From Cytophagales bacterium Alg240-R148 (GTDB lineage: Bacteria > Bacteroidota > Bacteroidia > Cytophagales > Cyclobacteriaceae): a DNA stretch of 64,000 nt. The notes under the pieces were generated by a model, which saw only the letters and a list, made by a program, of their open reading frames with translations, did not search any database and was not told the origin of the DNA. The stretch spans positions 131,102 through 195,101 of the forward strand of contig LS999832.1 of the NCBI GenBank assembly GCA_900537185.1. The letters run 5' to 3'. The position numbers and the translations under genes are program-made. Positions 29,088 to 36,665 of the stretch are shown here, piece by piece. Position 1 is the first letter of the stretch; each line of letters starts with the position of its first letter.

Positions 29088-29563
29088 GGCAAAGTTTTTT
29101 CGATGTGCTTGGCAATTTGTTTTGGTAGCGTAGTGGGGGCAAATCGTTTGATAGGTTGCCCATCTGGGCCTATTAAAAATTTTGTGAAATTCCATTTGAT
29201 GTTTTTACCAAATAACCCGGGAAGTTCTTTTTTCAATGATTTAAACAAAGGGTGGGCATCTTTGCCGTTTACATTTACTTTGCTAAACATCGGAAAGCTC
29301 ACCCCATAATTAAGCTGGCAAGCCTCTAGAATTTGATCTTCGTTTCCAGGTTCTTGGTTTTTAAATTGATTGCAAGGAAAACCAAGAATTACAAAGTCAT
29401 CTTTTTGGTACTGTTGGTATAGTTTTTCAAGTCCTTCAAATTGAGGCGTTAACCCGCACTGAGAAGCAGTATTAACTACCAATACTGTTTTGCCCTTGTA
29501 ATCATTAAGTTGTACTTCCCTTCCTTTGATGTCTTTGGCTTCGATGTTTTCGAAAATATTCAT
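29084..29563 (-). CDS. Glutathione peroxidase family thiol peroxidase
   Basis: A 159-residue cytosolic peroxidase with a cysteine (Cys36 in NTASQCGLTPQFEGLE) in place of selenocysteine, and the Gln (LGFPCNQF), Trp and Asn (KWNFTKFL) of the catalytic tetrad. The FPCNQF cysteine suggests a thioredoxin-dependent two-Cys mechanism, as in most bacterial members. It reduces peroxides. Confidence 0.88.
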   Translation of the reverse strand: MNIFENIEAKDIKGREVQLNDYKGKTVLVVNTASQCGLTPQFEGLEKLYQQYQKDDFVILGFPCNQFKNQEPGNEDQILEACQLNYGVSFPMFSKVNVNGKDAHPLFKSLKKELPGLFGKNIKWNFTKFLIGPDGQPIKRFAPTTLPKQIAKHIEKTLP

Positions 29564-29741
29564 GTTGTGGTGCAGCTTTCTATAACGTGAAAAAAATGAT
29601 TTATCCCCTATTTAACAATAGATGGAGAATAAATGTTTTTAGATTGTTGTATGGTATAACCGAATTCTCTGGATTTTTAGTAAAGGTGTAGGCTTGTACC
29701 GTTTTAAAACTCGGGTGGTATTAGGCTAAAAAAGGAAATAA

Positions 29742-29813
29742 GGTGTGCTTAAGAAATATTTAAAAGTACTAAACGCTGCAGAAATAAATGATAAATTTGA
29801 ATCTAAATATTGA
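29742..29813 (+). pseudogene. Possible toxin 3' remnant ahead of the LRR gene
   Basis: A short open frame ending KVLNAAEINDKFESKY stops (TGA 29811-29813) directly against the ATG of the LRR ORF. On its own it would be unremarkable. It is reported because five further sites in the next 9 kb show the same arrangement. Weak evidence. Confidence 0.3.
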
Positions 29814-30692
29814 ATGACTATTGTATTGGACAAATATATTAGAAACATGAATAATATAGAGTTTGTTGTAGGTAAATATGGTACGAAAGCAATAATTAAA
29901 AATCAATGGCAAGAGGCTTTTCTAGAACAACTATTAAGTAAAGGAGTAGTTGAAATTGAGCTTAATGACGGCAAAGGGTGGAGTGGAGATAATGTTGGTT
30001 TTATTAAGTCATTTCCAAATTTGGAGGCCCTAACTATAATTGATCTTAGCATAAAATCAATAGATTCAATTCATTGTTTGAAAGAGCTGAAATATTTAAC
30101 TCTGATTACTTATTGTGAAAATTCGATTGACTTTCATTGTTTTCCGAAACTCGTAGAATGCTCGTTTGAATGGATTAAAGGATCAAGTTCTATATTTGAA
30201 TTACCAAACATTCAAAAGCTTTTCATCAATAGGTATAATGAAAAGAGTAGTGAGAATTTTTCAAGATTAGTTAAATTAGAAGAATTGTCAATATTAAATT
30301 CTACAATTGAGAATTTAAAAGGGATATCATTTCTAACACACTTAAAATTTTTGCGAATAGGTAATTTAAGAAAGTTAACGTCACTCCAGGGGTTGGAAAA
30401 TCTGCTGGAGCTGGAAGTGTTGAAAATCCAAGGCTGTAAAAGAATTTTTACAGTTTATGAAGTTTTTAGTTTAACTGGTCTTAGAAATCTTCAATTTTTA
30501 GATTTAGGGGAAATTGAAAGTATTAAGGGAATTGAGAATTTATCAAAATTAGAGGGCTTTTGGTTTTATGATTCTACAAATATTGTAGACGGAGATATCT
30601 CACCAATTTTAGAATTGAAGAAACTTAAGAAAACCTCATTTCAAAACAGAAGGCATTACACAAATAAAAGAGAAGATTTTGATGAACTGTAA
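29814..30692 (+). CDS. Leucine-rich-repeat protein, candidate immunity protein
   Basis: A 292-residue protein with about eight leucine-rich repeats of the SDS22/internalin spacing (LEALTIIDLSIKSIDSIHCL, LEELSILNSTIENLKGISFL, LEVLKIQGCKRI). There is no signal peptide or membrane segment, so it is cytosolic. It opens the A+T-rich island and its ATG abuts the stop of a short orphan frame. Repeat proteins of several kinds serve as immunity factors in polymorphic-toxin loci; here that role is inferred from context only. Confidence 0.6.
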   Translation: MTIVLDKYIRNMNNIEFVVGKYGTKAIIKNQWQEAFLEQLLSKGVVEIELNDGKGWSGDNVGFIKSFPNLEALTIIDLSIKSIDSIHCLKELKYLTLITYCENSIDFHCFPKLVECSFEWIKGSSSIFELPNIQKLFINRYNEKSSENFSRLVKLEELSILNSTIENLKGISFLTHLKFLRIGNLRKLTSLQGLENLLELEVLKIQGCKRIFTVYEVFSLTGLRNLQFLDLGEIESIKGIENLSKLEGFWFYDSTNIVDGDISPILELKKLKKTSFQNRRHYTNKREDFDEL

Positions 30693-30722
30693 TATTAATT
30701 CTTATATAAGTAAATGTAATAT

Positions 30723-30778
30723 CCCCCTTGGCCTCAGTTGCAATGAGGCCTAAACCTATACTATGAAAGTTGAATACC
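30723..30778 (+). repeat. 56-bp hairpin repeat, copy 1 (R2)
   Basis: A run of C followed by a perfect 7-bp inverted repeat (GGCCTCA 30730-30736 / TGAGGCC 30744-30750), then a conserved tail to GAATACC. A near-identical copy is at 38837-38892, and its first 15 bases recur at 32921 and 36469. It follows the LRR ORF by 30 bases; it may be a terminator carried with cassettes. Confidence 0.65.
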
Positions 30779-31332
30779 TATAATACACCTCTAAATTAGG
30801 ACCACTCTGTAAGTTTAAAATAAATATTAATAACTTAGTAGAGTACCATGAAAAGACAAGAAGAAAATTCACGAGTGGCTTCAAAGCCAAAGTTGCAATT
30901 GAAGCTATCAAAGAGCGTTCAACACTCTCAGAATTGGCGGAAAAATTTGAACTACACCCCACGCAAATCAACAAATGGAAGAAGGACTTTTTAGAGAATG
31001 CTAGTGCCGCATTTGATTCTTCTGGGTCTGTTGATGAGGAGCCAGCAGTTGATGTAGATCGTTTGTATTCTAAAATTGGTCAACTGGAAGTGGAGCGAGA
31101 TTTTTTAAAAAAAAGCTTAAAGAAAACAGGGCTGTTGTAATGCGTCGCTCTTTAATAGAACATCATCATGAACAAATATCAGCTCGAAGGCAGTGTGACT
31201 TATTGGATATTTCACGCAGCGGTGTGTATTACCAAAACACCGCTCTCGTCGTCAAATAAATACAGCGATTTTAGAGTAGATGCTGGGAGTAGCCTTGGAA
31301 GTTAATTTTTTGGTGAAATATCGTTTCGAGCG
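30779..31332 (+). mobile_element. Decayed IS3-family element, copy 1
   Basis: Contains orfA (HTH protein: FTSGFKAKVAIEAIKERSTL, then HPTQINKWKKDFLENA) from ATG 30848 to TAA 31138-31140, but one A is missing near codon 3, which throws the start out of frame. orfB begins in the overlapping TAATG (ATG 31140), keeps about 39 codons (QISARRQCDLLDISRSGVYY) and stops at 31257. The DDE catalytic part is absent, so it cannot move itself. Copy 2 (33329-33887) is the same segment apart from a few substitutions and five extra bases. Confidence 0.82.
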
Positions 31333-31370
31333 CTCTCATAATAATAGGTCTTAGCGGACGCTAAGACCAG
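31318..31370. repeat. REP-like palindromic repeat, copy 1
   Basis: Holds a perfect 10-bp inverted repeat with a 2-base loop: GGTCTTAGCG at 31347-31356 and CGCTAAGACC at 31359-31368, preceded by TATCGTTTCGAGC and GCTCTC. The fuller copy is at 35706-35762. Directly downstream lies a toxin-like 3' fragment in both cases. Confidence 0.7.
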
Positions 31371-31371
31371 G

Positions 31372-31485
31372 GGCGGTGAACATCGTGCGATTAACTATCA
31401 GAAAGGAACTCCTTCTTATAAGTATACAACTGGATATTTTAAAAACACGTTTTTACCATGGTATTGGAAAGAAACTTCAAAATAG
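31372..31485 (+). pseudogene. Orphan toxin-like C-terminal fragment 1
   Basis: An open frame beginning right after the palindrome encodes 37 residues (GGEHRAINYQKGTPSYKYTT, then GYFKNTF and LPWYWKETSK) and stops at 31483-31485. It has no start of its own and no upstream gene, so it is the tail of a larger protein. The stop lies 25 bases inside the next ORF. Family not recognised. Confidence 0.5.
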
Positions 31486-32048
31486 CATTAATATCCTTTT
31501 TTCTTCTCTGCTCATGTGCTAGAGAGAAAGAAGTCAATTATGTATTCAAACCTAGTGTTATGGATGTTGAATTTGTTGCTGATGTAAAACAGGGAAGTAG
31601 CGATAAAGTTGATTTAAAATTAAAATTCACCAGTATAGACTCAGTTCAGATTTCACTGGACGCTAAGTCCTTTACGACTGAATGTTACTATTATAAAGAT
31701 AAAAAGCACTTAGATTCTTTTACTGAAGGAAATAATAGAAATATAAATGCTTTATGTAATTCATTTGAGTATTCTCAAGTTCTGATTGAAAATACCCGGG
31801 GTGAATTGAAATTACTTTCTACAGTTACTGAAAAACGTACTGTTAGAGATTTTAATACACCAGACTGTGTAGGTTCATGGACAGAAACTAAGAAAGGGAA
31901 ATATATTGAATTTGACGTTTCTAACATCTACATAGAGGATTTGCAAATACGTGAAGATGATAATGAATTGAGATTATACTATTTATTTAAAGGCGATTCC
32001 TTAAATAATACAGCTATATCTTTGAGGTCGACTTGGTTAAAGCTGTAA
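31458..32048 (+). CDS. Lipoprotein, candidate immunity protein
   Basis: 196 residues with a lipoprotein signal (FKIALISFFLLCSC) and a mature domain rich in beta-strand-forming residues; no family recognised. The start overlaps the end of the toxin-like fragment by 28 bases, the arrangement expected of a toxin/immunity pair. The envelope location would suit a toxin acting in the periplasm. A hairpin terminator follows at 32099. Confidence 0.55.
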   Translation: MVLERNFKIALISFFLLCSCAREKEVNYVFKPSVMDVEFVADVKQGSSDKVDLKLKFTSIDSVQISLDAKSFTTECYYYKDKKHLDSFTEGNNRNINALCNSFEYSQVLIENTRGELKLLSTVTEKRTVRDFNTPDCVGSWTETKKGKYIEFDVSNIYIEDLQIREDDNELRLYYLFKGDSLNNTAISLRSTWLKL

Positions 32049-32098
32049 TGTCCCCCGCTTGCCTAAGCATATTGCTTGTTCTGCTAAGAACTAGATAT

Positions 32099-32122
32099 GG
32101 AAGCCACTGAGCTTCCTTTTTT
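32099..32122. terminator. Hairpin terminator after the lipoprotein ORF
   Basis: Arms GGAAGC (32099-32104) and GCTTCC (32111-32116) with a 6-base loop and six T. It also overlaps the stop codon of the antisense Xre-family remnant. Confidence 0.6.
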
Positions 32123-32267
32123 ATGCGTATGCCTTTTTAGTTTTGGCATCCCTTACAAAGGCATCGATTACCGAGATGATATTTTGTTGATCATCTTCAG
32201 AGAGCTTTTGTATCTCCTTGACACGTTGCATCATTTTGGTGCCAATATTTATTTTGGCTATTTTGGA
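32121..32267 (-). pseudogene. C-terminal remnant of an Xre/HTH-family regulator
   Basis: On the minus strand an open frame encodes KMMQRVKEIQKLSEDDQQNI, ISVIDAFVRD and AKTKKAYA then stop. This is the C-terminal helix and tail typical of small Bacteroidota Xre-type regulators and antitoxins. The HTH part is missing, so the gene is broken. It lies on the opposite strand to the flanking candidate immunity genes. Confidence 0.5.
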
Positions 32268-32291
32268 AAAAAAACTAATTGATTAATTGAA

Positions 32292-32687
32292 ATGAAATTG
32301 ATTAAAATATTATTCTGTGTAGTCATCGTTATTGGCCTAAAATCATGTAAAGAAAAAAAACTAATTAGAAAAAATGTTAGAAATAAGGATGTAGGTGTTA
32401 CAGTGTATTATTATAGTTATATCTCCAACATTTCACCATATAATGTAGAGCTTAAAGAGCTAAATACAGATTCGACGGTATTAGTAGCTAAAATAACTCA
32501 AACAGTAGTTGATGTTGAAATAAGGAGTGATTCAATAATTATAAGTCATACAGGTCGTATGGTTCAAAGTGACTATATTATTGGTGGTAAGGTTTTTGAT
32601 TATAACATTTTAATAAAACAAGTTGATTCACATCAGTTGCATATGGATTATATGAAAAATAAAAAAGATTCTTCTTCTAACGAGTGA
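32292..32687 (+). CDS. Small lipoprotein, candidate immunity protein
   Basis: 131 residues: signal MKLIKILFCVVIVIGLKSC with lipobox Cys, then a Lys-rich linker and a beta-rich domain (VDVEIRSDSIIISHTGRMVQ). No family recognised. It lies in the island between the Xre remnant and an IS110 end. No toxin tail is clear immediately upstream, so its role is inferred only from company. Confidence 0.5.
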   Translation: MKLIKILFCVVIVIGLKSCKEKKLIRKNVRNKDVGVTVYYYSYISNISPYNVELKELNTDSTVLVAKITQTVVDVEIRSDSIIISHTGRMVQSDYIIGGKVFDYNILIKQVDSHQLHMDYMKNKKDSSSNE

Positions 32688-32935
32688 AAAGTAAATGATG
32701 AAAATGAGTCACTTACGAAAGTGCGTGCAAATCCTAATGCATAATGCGGGTTTAATGAGTCTAGCACTTACCGACTATCGGGACAAGTGCAGCGCTATTA
32801 GATAAACAAACAAACAGAAAGCCAGCTTTTCAATACAGAATAACTGATTTTTTTGTTTGAATCCCGAAATGGATTTTAAGCACATTGCTTAACTTATGTC
32901 TTCGTAGGTTTGAGATATTCCCCCCTTGGCCTCAA
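32688..32935. other. Non-coding stretch in the island
   Basis: About 250 bases with no coding pattern. It ends in the first 15 bases of the R2 hairpin repeat (from 32921), where the solo IS110 end begins. Confidence 0.4.
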
Positions 32936-33131
32936 TTGATACTGTGTTAAAAACCAAGGTTAATTTTAATAATTTTCAATATATTTGAACTACCGAAAGA
33001 GAACTCAGTATGATACTTTATACCGAAGTTCATCTAGATTTGGACGAGATTCATCTCGTCCATTGTTTTGTTTGTTAAAACCGAAAGAGAATCTAGTATT
33101 TTCTCATTTCCCGAATTTTGTATATAGTTTG
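32936..33131. mobile_element. Solo IS110 end, copy 1
   Basis: Nearly identical to 38896-39092, the segment that holds the 3' end of the IS110 transposase gene and its downstream flank. Here it stands alone with no transposase body. It is joined on the left to a truncated R2 repeat and on the right to unrelated sequence at 33132. Confidence 0.7.
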
Positions 33132-33171
33132 AAGAGAACAGAAATTAAATAGATGAATATTAAATATTTAA

Positions 33172-33333
33172 AACCGCTGCGTAACTAATCCAACTTTTAA
33201 GCGGAAAGAGCAGTCGCAAGTTCAGTATGCTATAGACAGGTGGAAATTGCAAGGAGAGGTAAGAGGTCGAATGGGTAGGGTTGGTCAAGCTTTATCTGAG
33301 ATTGAAAAACCAAGGTGGAAGCAAACGATATAA
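33172..33333 (+). pseudogene. Orphan toxin-like fragment with PTFKRKEQ motif
   Basis: An open frame without its own start encodes NPTFKRKEQSQVQYAIDRW, KLQGEVRGRMGRVGQALSEI and EKPRWKQTI, and ends at TAA 33331-33333, where the second IS3 copy begins. The first 24 bases of the motif (33189-33212) recur exactly at 37465-37488 in front of another candidate immunity gene. The basic composition would suit a nucleic-acid-acting toxin or a linker; not recognised. Confidence 0.45.
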
Positions 33334-33887
33334 TACACCCCTAAATTAGGACCACTCTGTAAGTTTAAAATAAATATTAATAACTTAGTAGAGTACCATG
33401 AAAAAGACAAGAAGAAAATTCACGAGTGGCTTCAAAGCCAAAGTTGCAATTGAAGCTATCAAAGAGCGTTCAACACTTTCAGAATTGGCGGAAAAGTTTG
33501 AATTACACCCCACACAAATCACCAAATGGAAGAAGGACTTTTTAGAGAATGCTAGTGCTGCATTTGATTCTTCTGGGTCTGTTGATGAGGAGCCAGCCAG
33601 CAGTTGATGTAGATCGTTTGTATTCTAAAATTGGTCAACTGGAAGTGGAGCGAGATTTTCTAAAAAAAAGCTTAAAGAAAACAGGGCTGTTGTAATGCGA
33701 CGCTCTTTAATAGAACATCATCATGAACAAATATCAGCTCGAAGGCAGTGTGACTTATTGGATATTTCACGCAGAGGTGTGCATTACCAAAACACCGCTC
33801 TCGTCGTCAAATAAATACAGCGATTTTAGAGTAGATGTTGGGAGTAGCCTTGGAAGTTAATTTTTTGGTGAAATATCGTTTCGAGCG
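33329..33887 (+). mobile_element. Decayed IS3-family element, copy 2
   Basis: Same segment as copy 1 with five extra bases. Here the orfA start is intact (MKKTRRKFTSGFKAKVAIEA at 33398), but a 4-base repeat of CCAG near 33598 shifts the frame and stops it at 33607. orfB again begins at the TAATG overlap (33695) and ends after about 39 codons. No catalytic domain. Its right edge at 33887 joins the next toxin-like fragment directly. Confidence 0.82.
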
Positions 33888-33888
33888 G

Positions 33889-33987
33889 GGGGACCCAAAG
33901 CTTAACAGTTACTGGTTAAAAACTACTGACAAGTTCAAGAAATTTAATATAGAAAGACATGATGATTACATTAAGGATGGTAACTAG
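33889..33987 (+). pseudogene. Orphan toxin-like C-terminal fragment 2
   Basis: An open frame continuing from the IS3 edge encodes DPKLNSYWLKTTDKFKKFNI and ERHDDYIKDGN, stopping at 33985-33987. The His-Asp-Asp pattern near the end could be catalytic, but I cannot name the family. The stop lies inside the next ORF (overlap 33959-33987). Confidence 0.45.
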
Positions 33988-34831
33988 AATTGCTATACTG
34001 AATATTTGTCTTTTAGCTAATATTCAGTGTGCCTCTCAAAACACAGAAGCGATATTAATGTCAAGAGTTTGGGAAGTTTCTTATAATAAAAGCCTTTTTT
34101 TTAATGATAATTATTATCAACGAGGTATAGAGCCACAATTAAAGTATAGATTAATATTTTTGAATGACTCGGTGGAAATTGATGGTGGTATTTATTATGT
34201 GATTAGTGATGAGAAATTAAAAAATCAATATCCGTACGTTTACTGTGGTAATAAAACAACATATGCACTTAATGGCTCGGAATTAAGTTTGTATCATCCA
34301 GGTTATAAAATTTGGAAGAAATTTAACATACGAAAAATCAATAACGATTCATTAGTCCTCGAAGATCATCATGATACTTTTGATTTTATTGGTGTTCAAG
34401 AAGTCTCTCCTTCTAATTTGGTGTTGTTTAAAAAAATTGAAATAAATTACTTTGATATAGAGGGGTATGGTGTGTGGTATAATATTGCAATACTTCCCAC
34501 GGATGAATTACAATACACTGAAAGACCAAAGGATGAAGGGAGTACTACGATAAATATTAATTTACCTAAAGGTTATTTTGATGATGTCACTAGTAAATTA
34601 AATAATGCTAATATTATGGATTTAGATAGTTTATATGTCGAGATGGAATCAGGGTCAAGAAAAATTGAACTGATTTTGTCGACATATGAGGGAAAGAAGA
34701 AAAGAGTGAAATTATATGGCAATGTTTTTCCTAATAATTTAAATCTGGCATTAGTTCCCATCATGTATGCTCATCATAAATATTTATACAATGATTTGCC
34801 TGCAGAAGATATGATGGAAAAAACCCACTAG
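33959..34831 (+). CDS. Exported protein, candidate immunity protein
   Basis: 290 residues with an N-terminal export signal (RIAILNICLLANIQCAS; Cys near 24 may be a lipid-acceptor, though the lipobox is imperfect). The rest is a mixed alpha/beta domain ending SGSRKIELILSTYEGKKKRV and a short helix. Not recognised. The start overlaps the end of toxin-like fragment 2 by 29 bases. Codons are strongly A/T biased, as throughout the island. Confidence 0.55.
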   Translation: MMITLRMVTRIAILNICLLANIQCASQNTEAILMSRVWEVSYNKSLFFNDNYYQRGIEPQLKYRLIFLNDSVEIDGGIYYVISDEKLKNQYPYVYCGNKTTYALNGSELSLYHPGYKIWKKFNIRKINNDSLVLEDHHDTFDFIGVQEVSPSNLVLFKKIEINYFDIEGYGVWYNIAILPTDELQYTERPKDEGSTTININLPKGYFDDVTSKLNNANIMDLDSLYVEMESGSRKIELILSTYEGKKKRVKLYGNVFPNNLNLALVPIMYAHHKYLYNDLPAEDMMEKTH

Positions 34832-34849
34832 TCTTCGTTTGTAACGAGG

Positions 34850-35573
34850 ATTGCTATTGTTGAAAATGATGAGCAGCGAAAAATTCACACTTGTAACAGA
34901 ACGTATTGTAATAAAAAATAAAAGGTTAGATATTTTTTATCAGGTGATGCTTGGTTTTATTGCATTGTCCATTTTTGTTTTGGCGTTTGTAAGCATGCCA
35001 TTTACCACTATTATTATGCCCGGTTTAGGTCAAAATGATGAGCCTTTGGTCGGTTTTTATGAGGGTTTGATTTACATTTTTATTTTGGTTGTTATACTTA
35101 TAGTTATCTCGAATGCAGGTTACAAAAACCGTTGTTTGGAAACAGTTAAAATTGAAATTGTAGATAGAAGTATTTCATTCCTGGGCGATTTTGGACACTT
35201 CGAGTCTTCATTAGACAAGATTAAGTTGTTACAAATAAATGAAGATGGGACCCTCTTTTTTTCCTGGGGTTATGGAAAAGCTTATAACCTTCAATGTTTA
35301 GGTCCTCTCAAGGATGAATTAAGTCAACTAAATGAAATGTCTAAGGATCTTTGTGAAGTAGAATTTGTTAAGAACGACTCAAAATCGGCAATAGAGTAGG
35401 GCTTTAATTGAAGTTTCGACTTGGTCAAAGCATCAAAATATTCAAATTACTTTTACCTCTGGGCCTATAAATTTTATATGAGAAAATAAACCAAGTACAA
35501 TAACCTACCATTCAGGCAGTTTTGAATTAAACTAGAGGGTGGGTTTTGTTTTTTTTGCATTACAATTTGAACC
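34850..35573 (+). repeat. 724-bp duplicated segment, copy A
   Basis: Exactly the same length as 36663-37386, no indels. By hand alignment the first about 170 bases and the last about 174 non-coding bases are identical, while the middle of the coding region carries 17 substitutions. Confidence 0.85.
34866..35399 (+). CDS. Two-helix membrane protein, candidate immunity protein (copy A)
   Basis: 177 residues: a short cytoplasmic N-terminus, two membrane helices (YQVMLGFIALSIFVLAFVSM and YIFILVVILIVISN) and a C-terminal cytoplasmic beta-rich domain (VKIEIVDRSISFLGDFGHFE). The domain order resembles small PH-like membrane proteins. An in-frame TTG at 34851 is possible; ATG 34866 is preferred. It follows the 290-residue exported protein by about 35 bases. 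A second copy with nine residue changes is at 36679. Confidence 0.6.
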   Translation: MMSSEKFTLVTERIVIKNKRLDIFYQVMLGFIALSIFVLAFVSMPFTTIIMPGLGQNDEPLVGFYEGLIYIFILVVILIVISNAGYKNRCLETVKIEIVDRSISFLGDFGHFESSLDKIKLLQINEDGTLFFSWGYGKAYNLQCLGPLKDELSQLNEMSKDLCEVEFVKNDSKSAIE

Positions 35574-35581
35574 CCCACGCT

Positions 35582-35613
35582 GGTCGTAGGTTAAGCGCAG
35601 CGGTCCTACGACC
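35582..35613. repeat. Palindrome with 9-bp arms
   Basis: GGTCGTAGG (35582-35590) pairs perfectly with CCTACGACC (35605-35613) across a 14-base loop. It lies just after the duplicated segment and resembles a REP element; no second copy was seen in the window. Confidence 0.55.
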
Positions 35614-35705
35614 TAAAATAGGATAGGGCGTCCCCGCCCGGTCGTTGAGTTTGGTACGAATTGTTGGTGTTAGGAATTTGCCTGGAATTTGATTAGTTGG
35701 CATGT

Positions 35706-35762
35706 TATCGTTTCGAGCTGAAGCTCTCGTAATAGTGGGTCTTAGCGGACGCTAAGACCAGG
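35706..35762. repeat. REP-like palindromic repeat, copy 2 (most complete)
   Basis: Two nested hairpins: CGAGC/GCTC-type arms around TGAA at 35711-35728, then the perfect 10-bp arms GGTCTTAGCG (35738-35747) and CGCTAAGACC (35750-35759). It matches 31318-31370 and, for its first 12 bases, 33876-33887. A toxin-like 3' fragment starts directly after it. Confidence 0.7.
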
Positions 35763-35940
35763 AGGAGTTGTAGGAAATGATACCACATATGTAACTAGAA
35801 ATGGCTTTTCAATTCATGGAGGGGACGTCCCTGGTAGTGCTGGTTGTATAGATTGCCATAAATACGCCCCTTATTTTTTTAAATTATTGGAGCGAAGCAA
35901 ATCTAATAAGATAATTCTCAATGTTCATTATGGGTACTAG
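35761..35940 (+). pseudogene. Orphan L,D-transpeptidase-like (Tlde1/DUF2778-like) toxin fragment
   Basis: An open frame of 59 residues without a start encodes GFSIHGGDVPGSAGCIDCHK followed by YAPYFFKLLERSKSNKIILN and VHYGY, stop at 35938-35940. The IHGG...GSAGC(I) pattern, with His and Cys ten residues apart, is the active-site signature of L,D-transpeptidase-fold proteins and in particular of Tlde1-type (DUF2778) peptidoglycan-attacking effectors. The N-terminal part of the domain is missing, so it is inactive as it stands. Family assignment is from motif memory. Confidence 0.62.
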
Positions 35941-36307
35941 ACGTATATTTTTTAGTAGAGTAGTTATTGTAATATTTATAGTGTTAGGACTTATTACAAT
36001 GTGCACAAGTGCAGTAGATTTATACTACATTGCTTATAATAAGGCAGAATATCAATTAATCTATAGTTTTACAGAAAATGACTCCCATTGGCAATTTCAG
36101 TCAAGTACCAAATTCGTTATTTGGAATTTAGGTTGGATGACTTACTCCTTTTTGATGGTGTTTTGTGCAATTAAAAGTTGGACAAAATATAAAGCTAGTT
36201 TTGTTATTATTTCTGCTTTAACTTTATTTCTAATTTTAAGATACTTTTCACTATGGCACTTGTCTGGATATGATCATTACCCTGGTTTTGACCCTTATAT
36301 ATTTTAG
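35921..36307 (+). CDS. Polytopic membrane protein, candidate immunity protein for the Tlde1-like toxin
   Basis: 128 residues (or 125 from the second ATG at 35930) with about three to four hydrophobic segments (VVIVIFIVLGLITMCTSAV, VIWNLGWMTYSFLMVFCAI, FVIISALTLFLILRYFSLW). Its start overlaps the end of the L,D-transpeptidase-like fragment by 20 bases. A membrane protein facing the periplasm is what one expects to protect against a cell-wall toxin, so the pairing makes sense, but it is inferred. A hairpin terminator follows. Confidence 0.6.
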   Translation: MFIMGTRRIFFSRVVIVIFIVLGLITMCTSAVDLYYIAYNKAEYQLIYSFTENDSHWQFQSSTKFVIWNLGWMTYSFLMVFCAIKSWTKYKASFVIISALTLFLILRYFSLWHLSGYDHYPGFDPYIF

Positions 36308-36325
36308 TATATTATAAAGAATATT

Positions 36326-36358
36326 AAAAAAATCAACTCTTATTAGGTTGATTTTTTT
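36326..36358 (+). terminator. Hairpin terminator
   Basis: Arms ATCAAC (36332-36337) and GTTGAT (36347-36352), extended by A/T pairs, with a 9-base loop and a T run. It lies 20 bases after the membrane protein ORF. Confidence 0.65.
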
Positions 36359-36483
36359 ATGCAGTAGATCCAAACACGGGAATGGATACAGGGATTTAGG
36401 TATAGGCCTGGCTTGTCTTAGCGAACATTAACAAGGTGCTAAATTGATATGCTTTTTATTGGGTTTGTCCCCCTTGGCCTCAT

Positions 36484-36665
36484 TTGATACTGTGTTAAAA
36501 ACCAAGGTTAATTTTAATAATTTTCAATATATTTGAACTACCGAAAGAGAACTCAGTATGATACTTTATACCGAAGTTCATCTAGATTTGGACGAGATTC
36601 TTCTCGTCCATTGTTTTGTTTGTTAAAACCGAAAGTGAATCTAGTATTTTCTCATTTCCGGAATT
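36484..36665. mobile_element. Solo IS110 end, copy 2
   Basis: Nearly identical to 38896-39075 within the IS110 copy and to 32936-33117. It is preceded by the first bases of the R2 repeat (from 36469) and joins copy B of the 724-bp duplication directly on its right. Confidence 0.7.

Noticed and set aside
32097-32282. A 61-codon plus-strand ORF before the second lipoprotein
   Set aside because: It lies opposite the recognisable Xre-regulator tail and starts inside a terminator hairpin, so it is not a likely gene.
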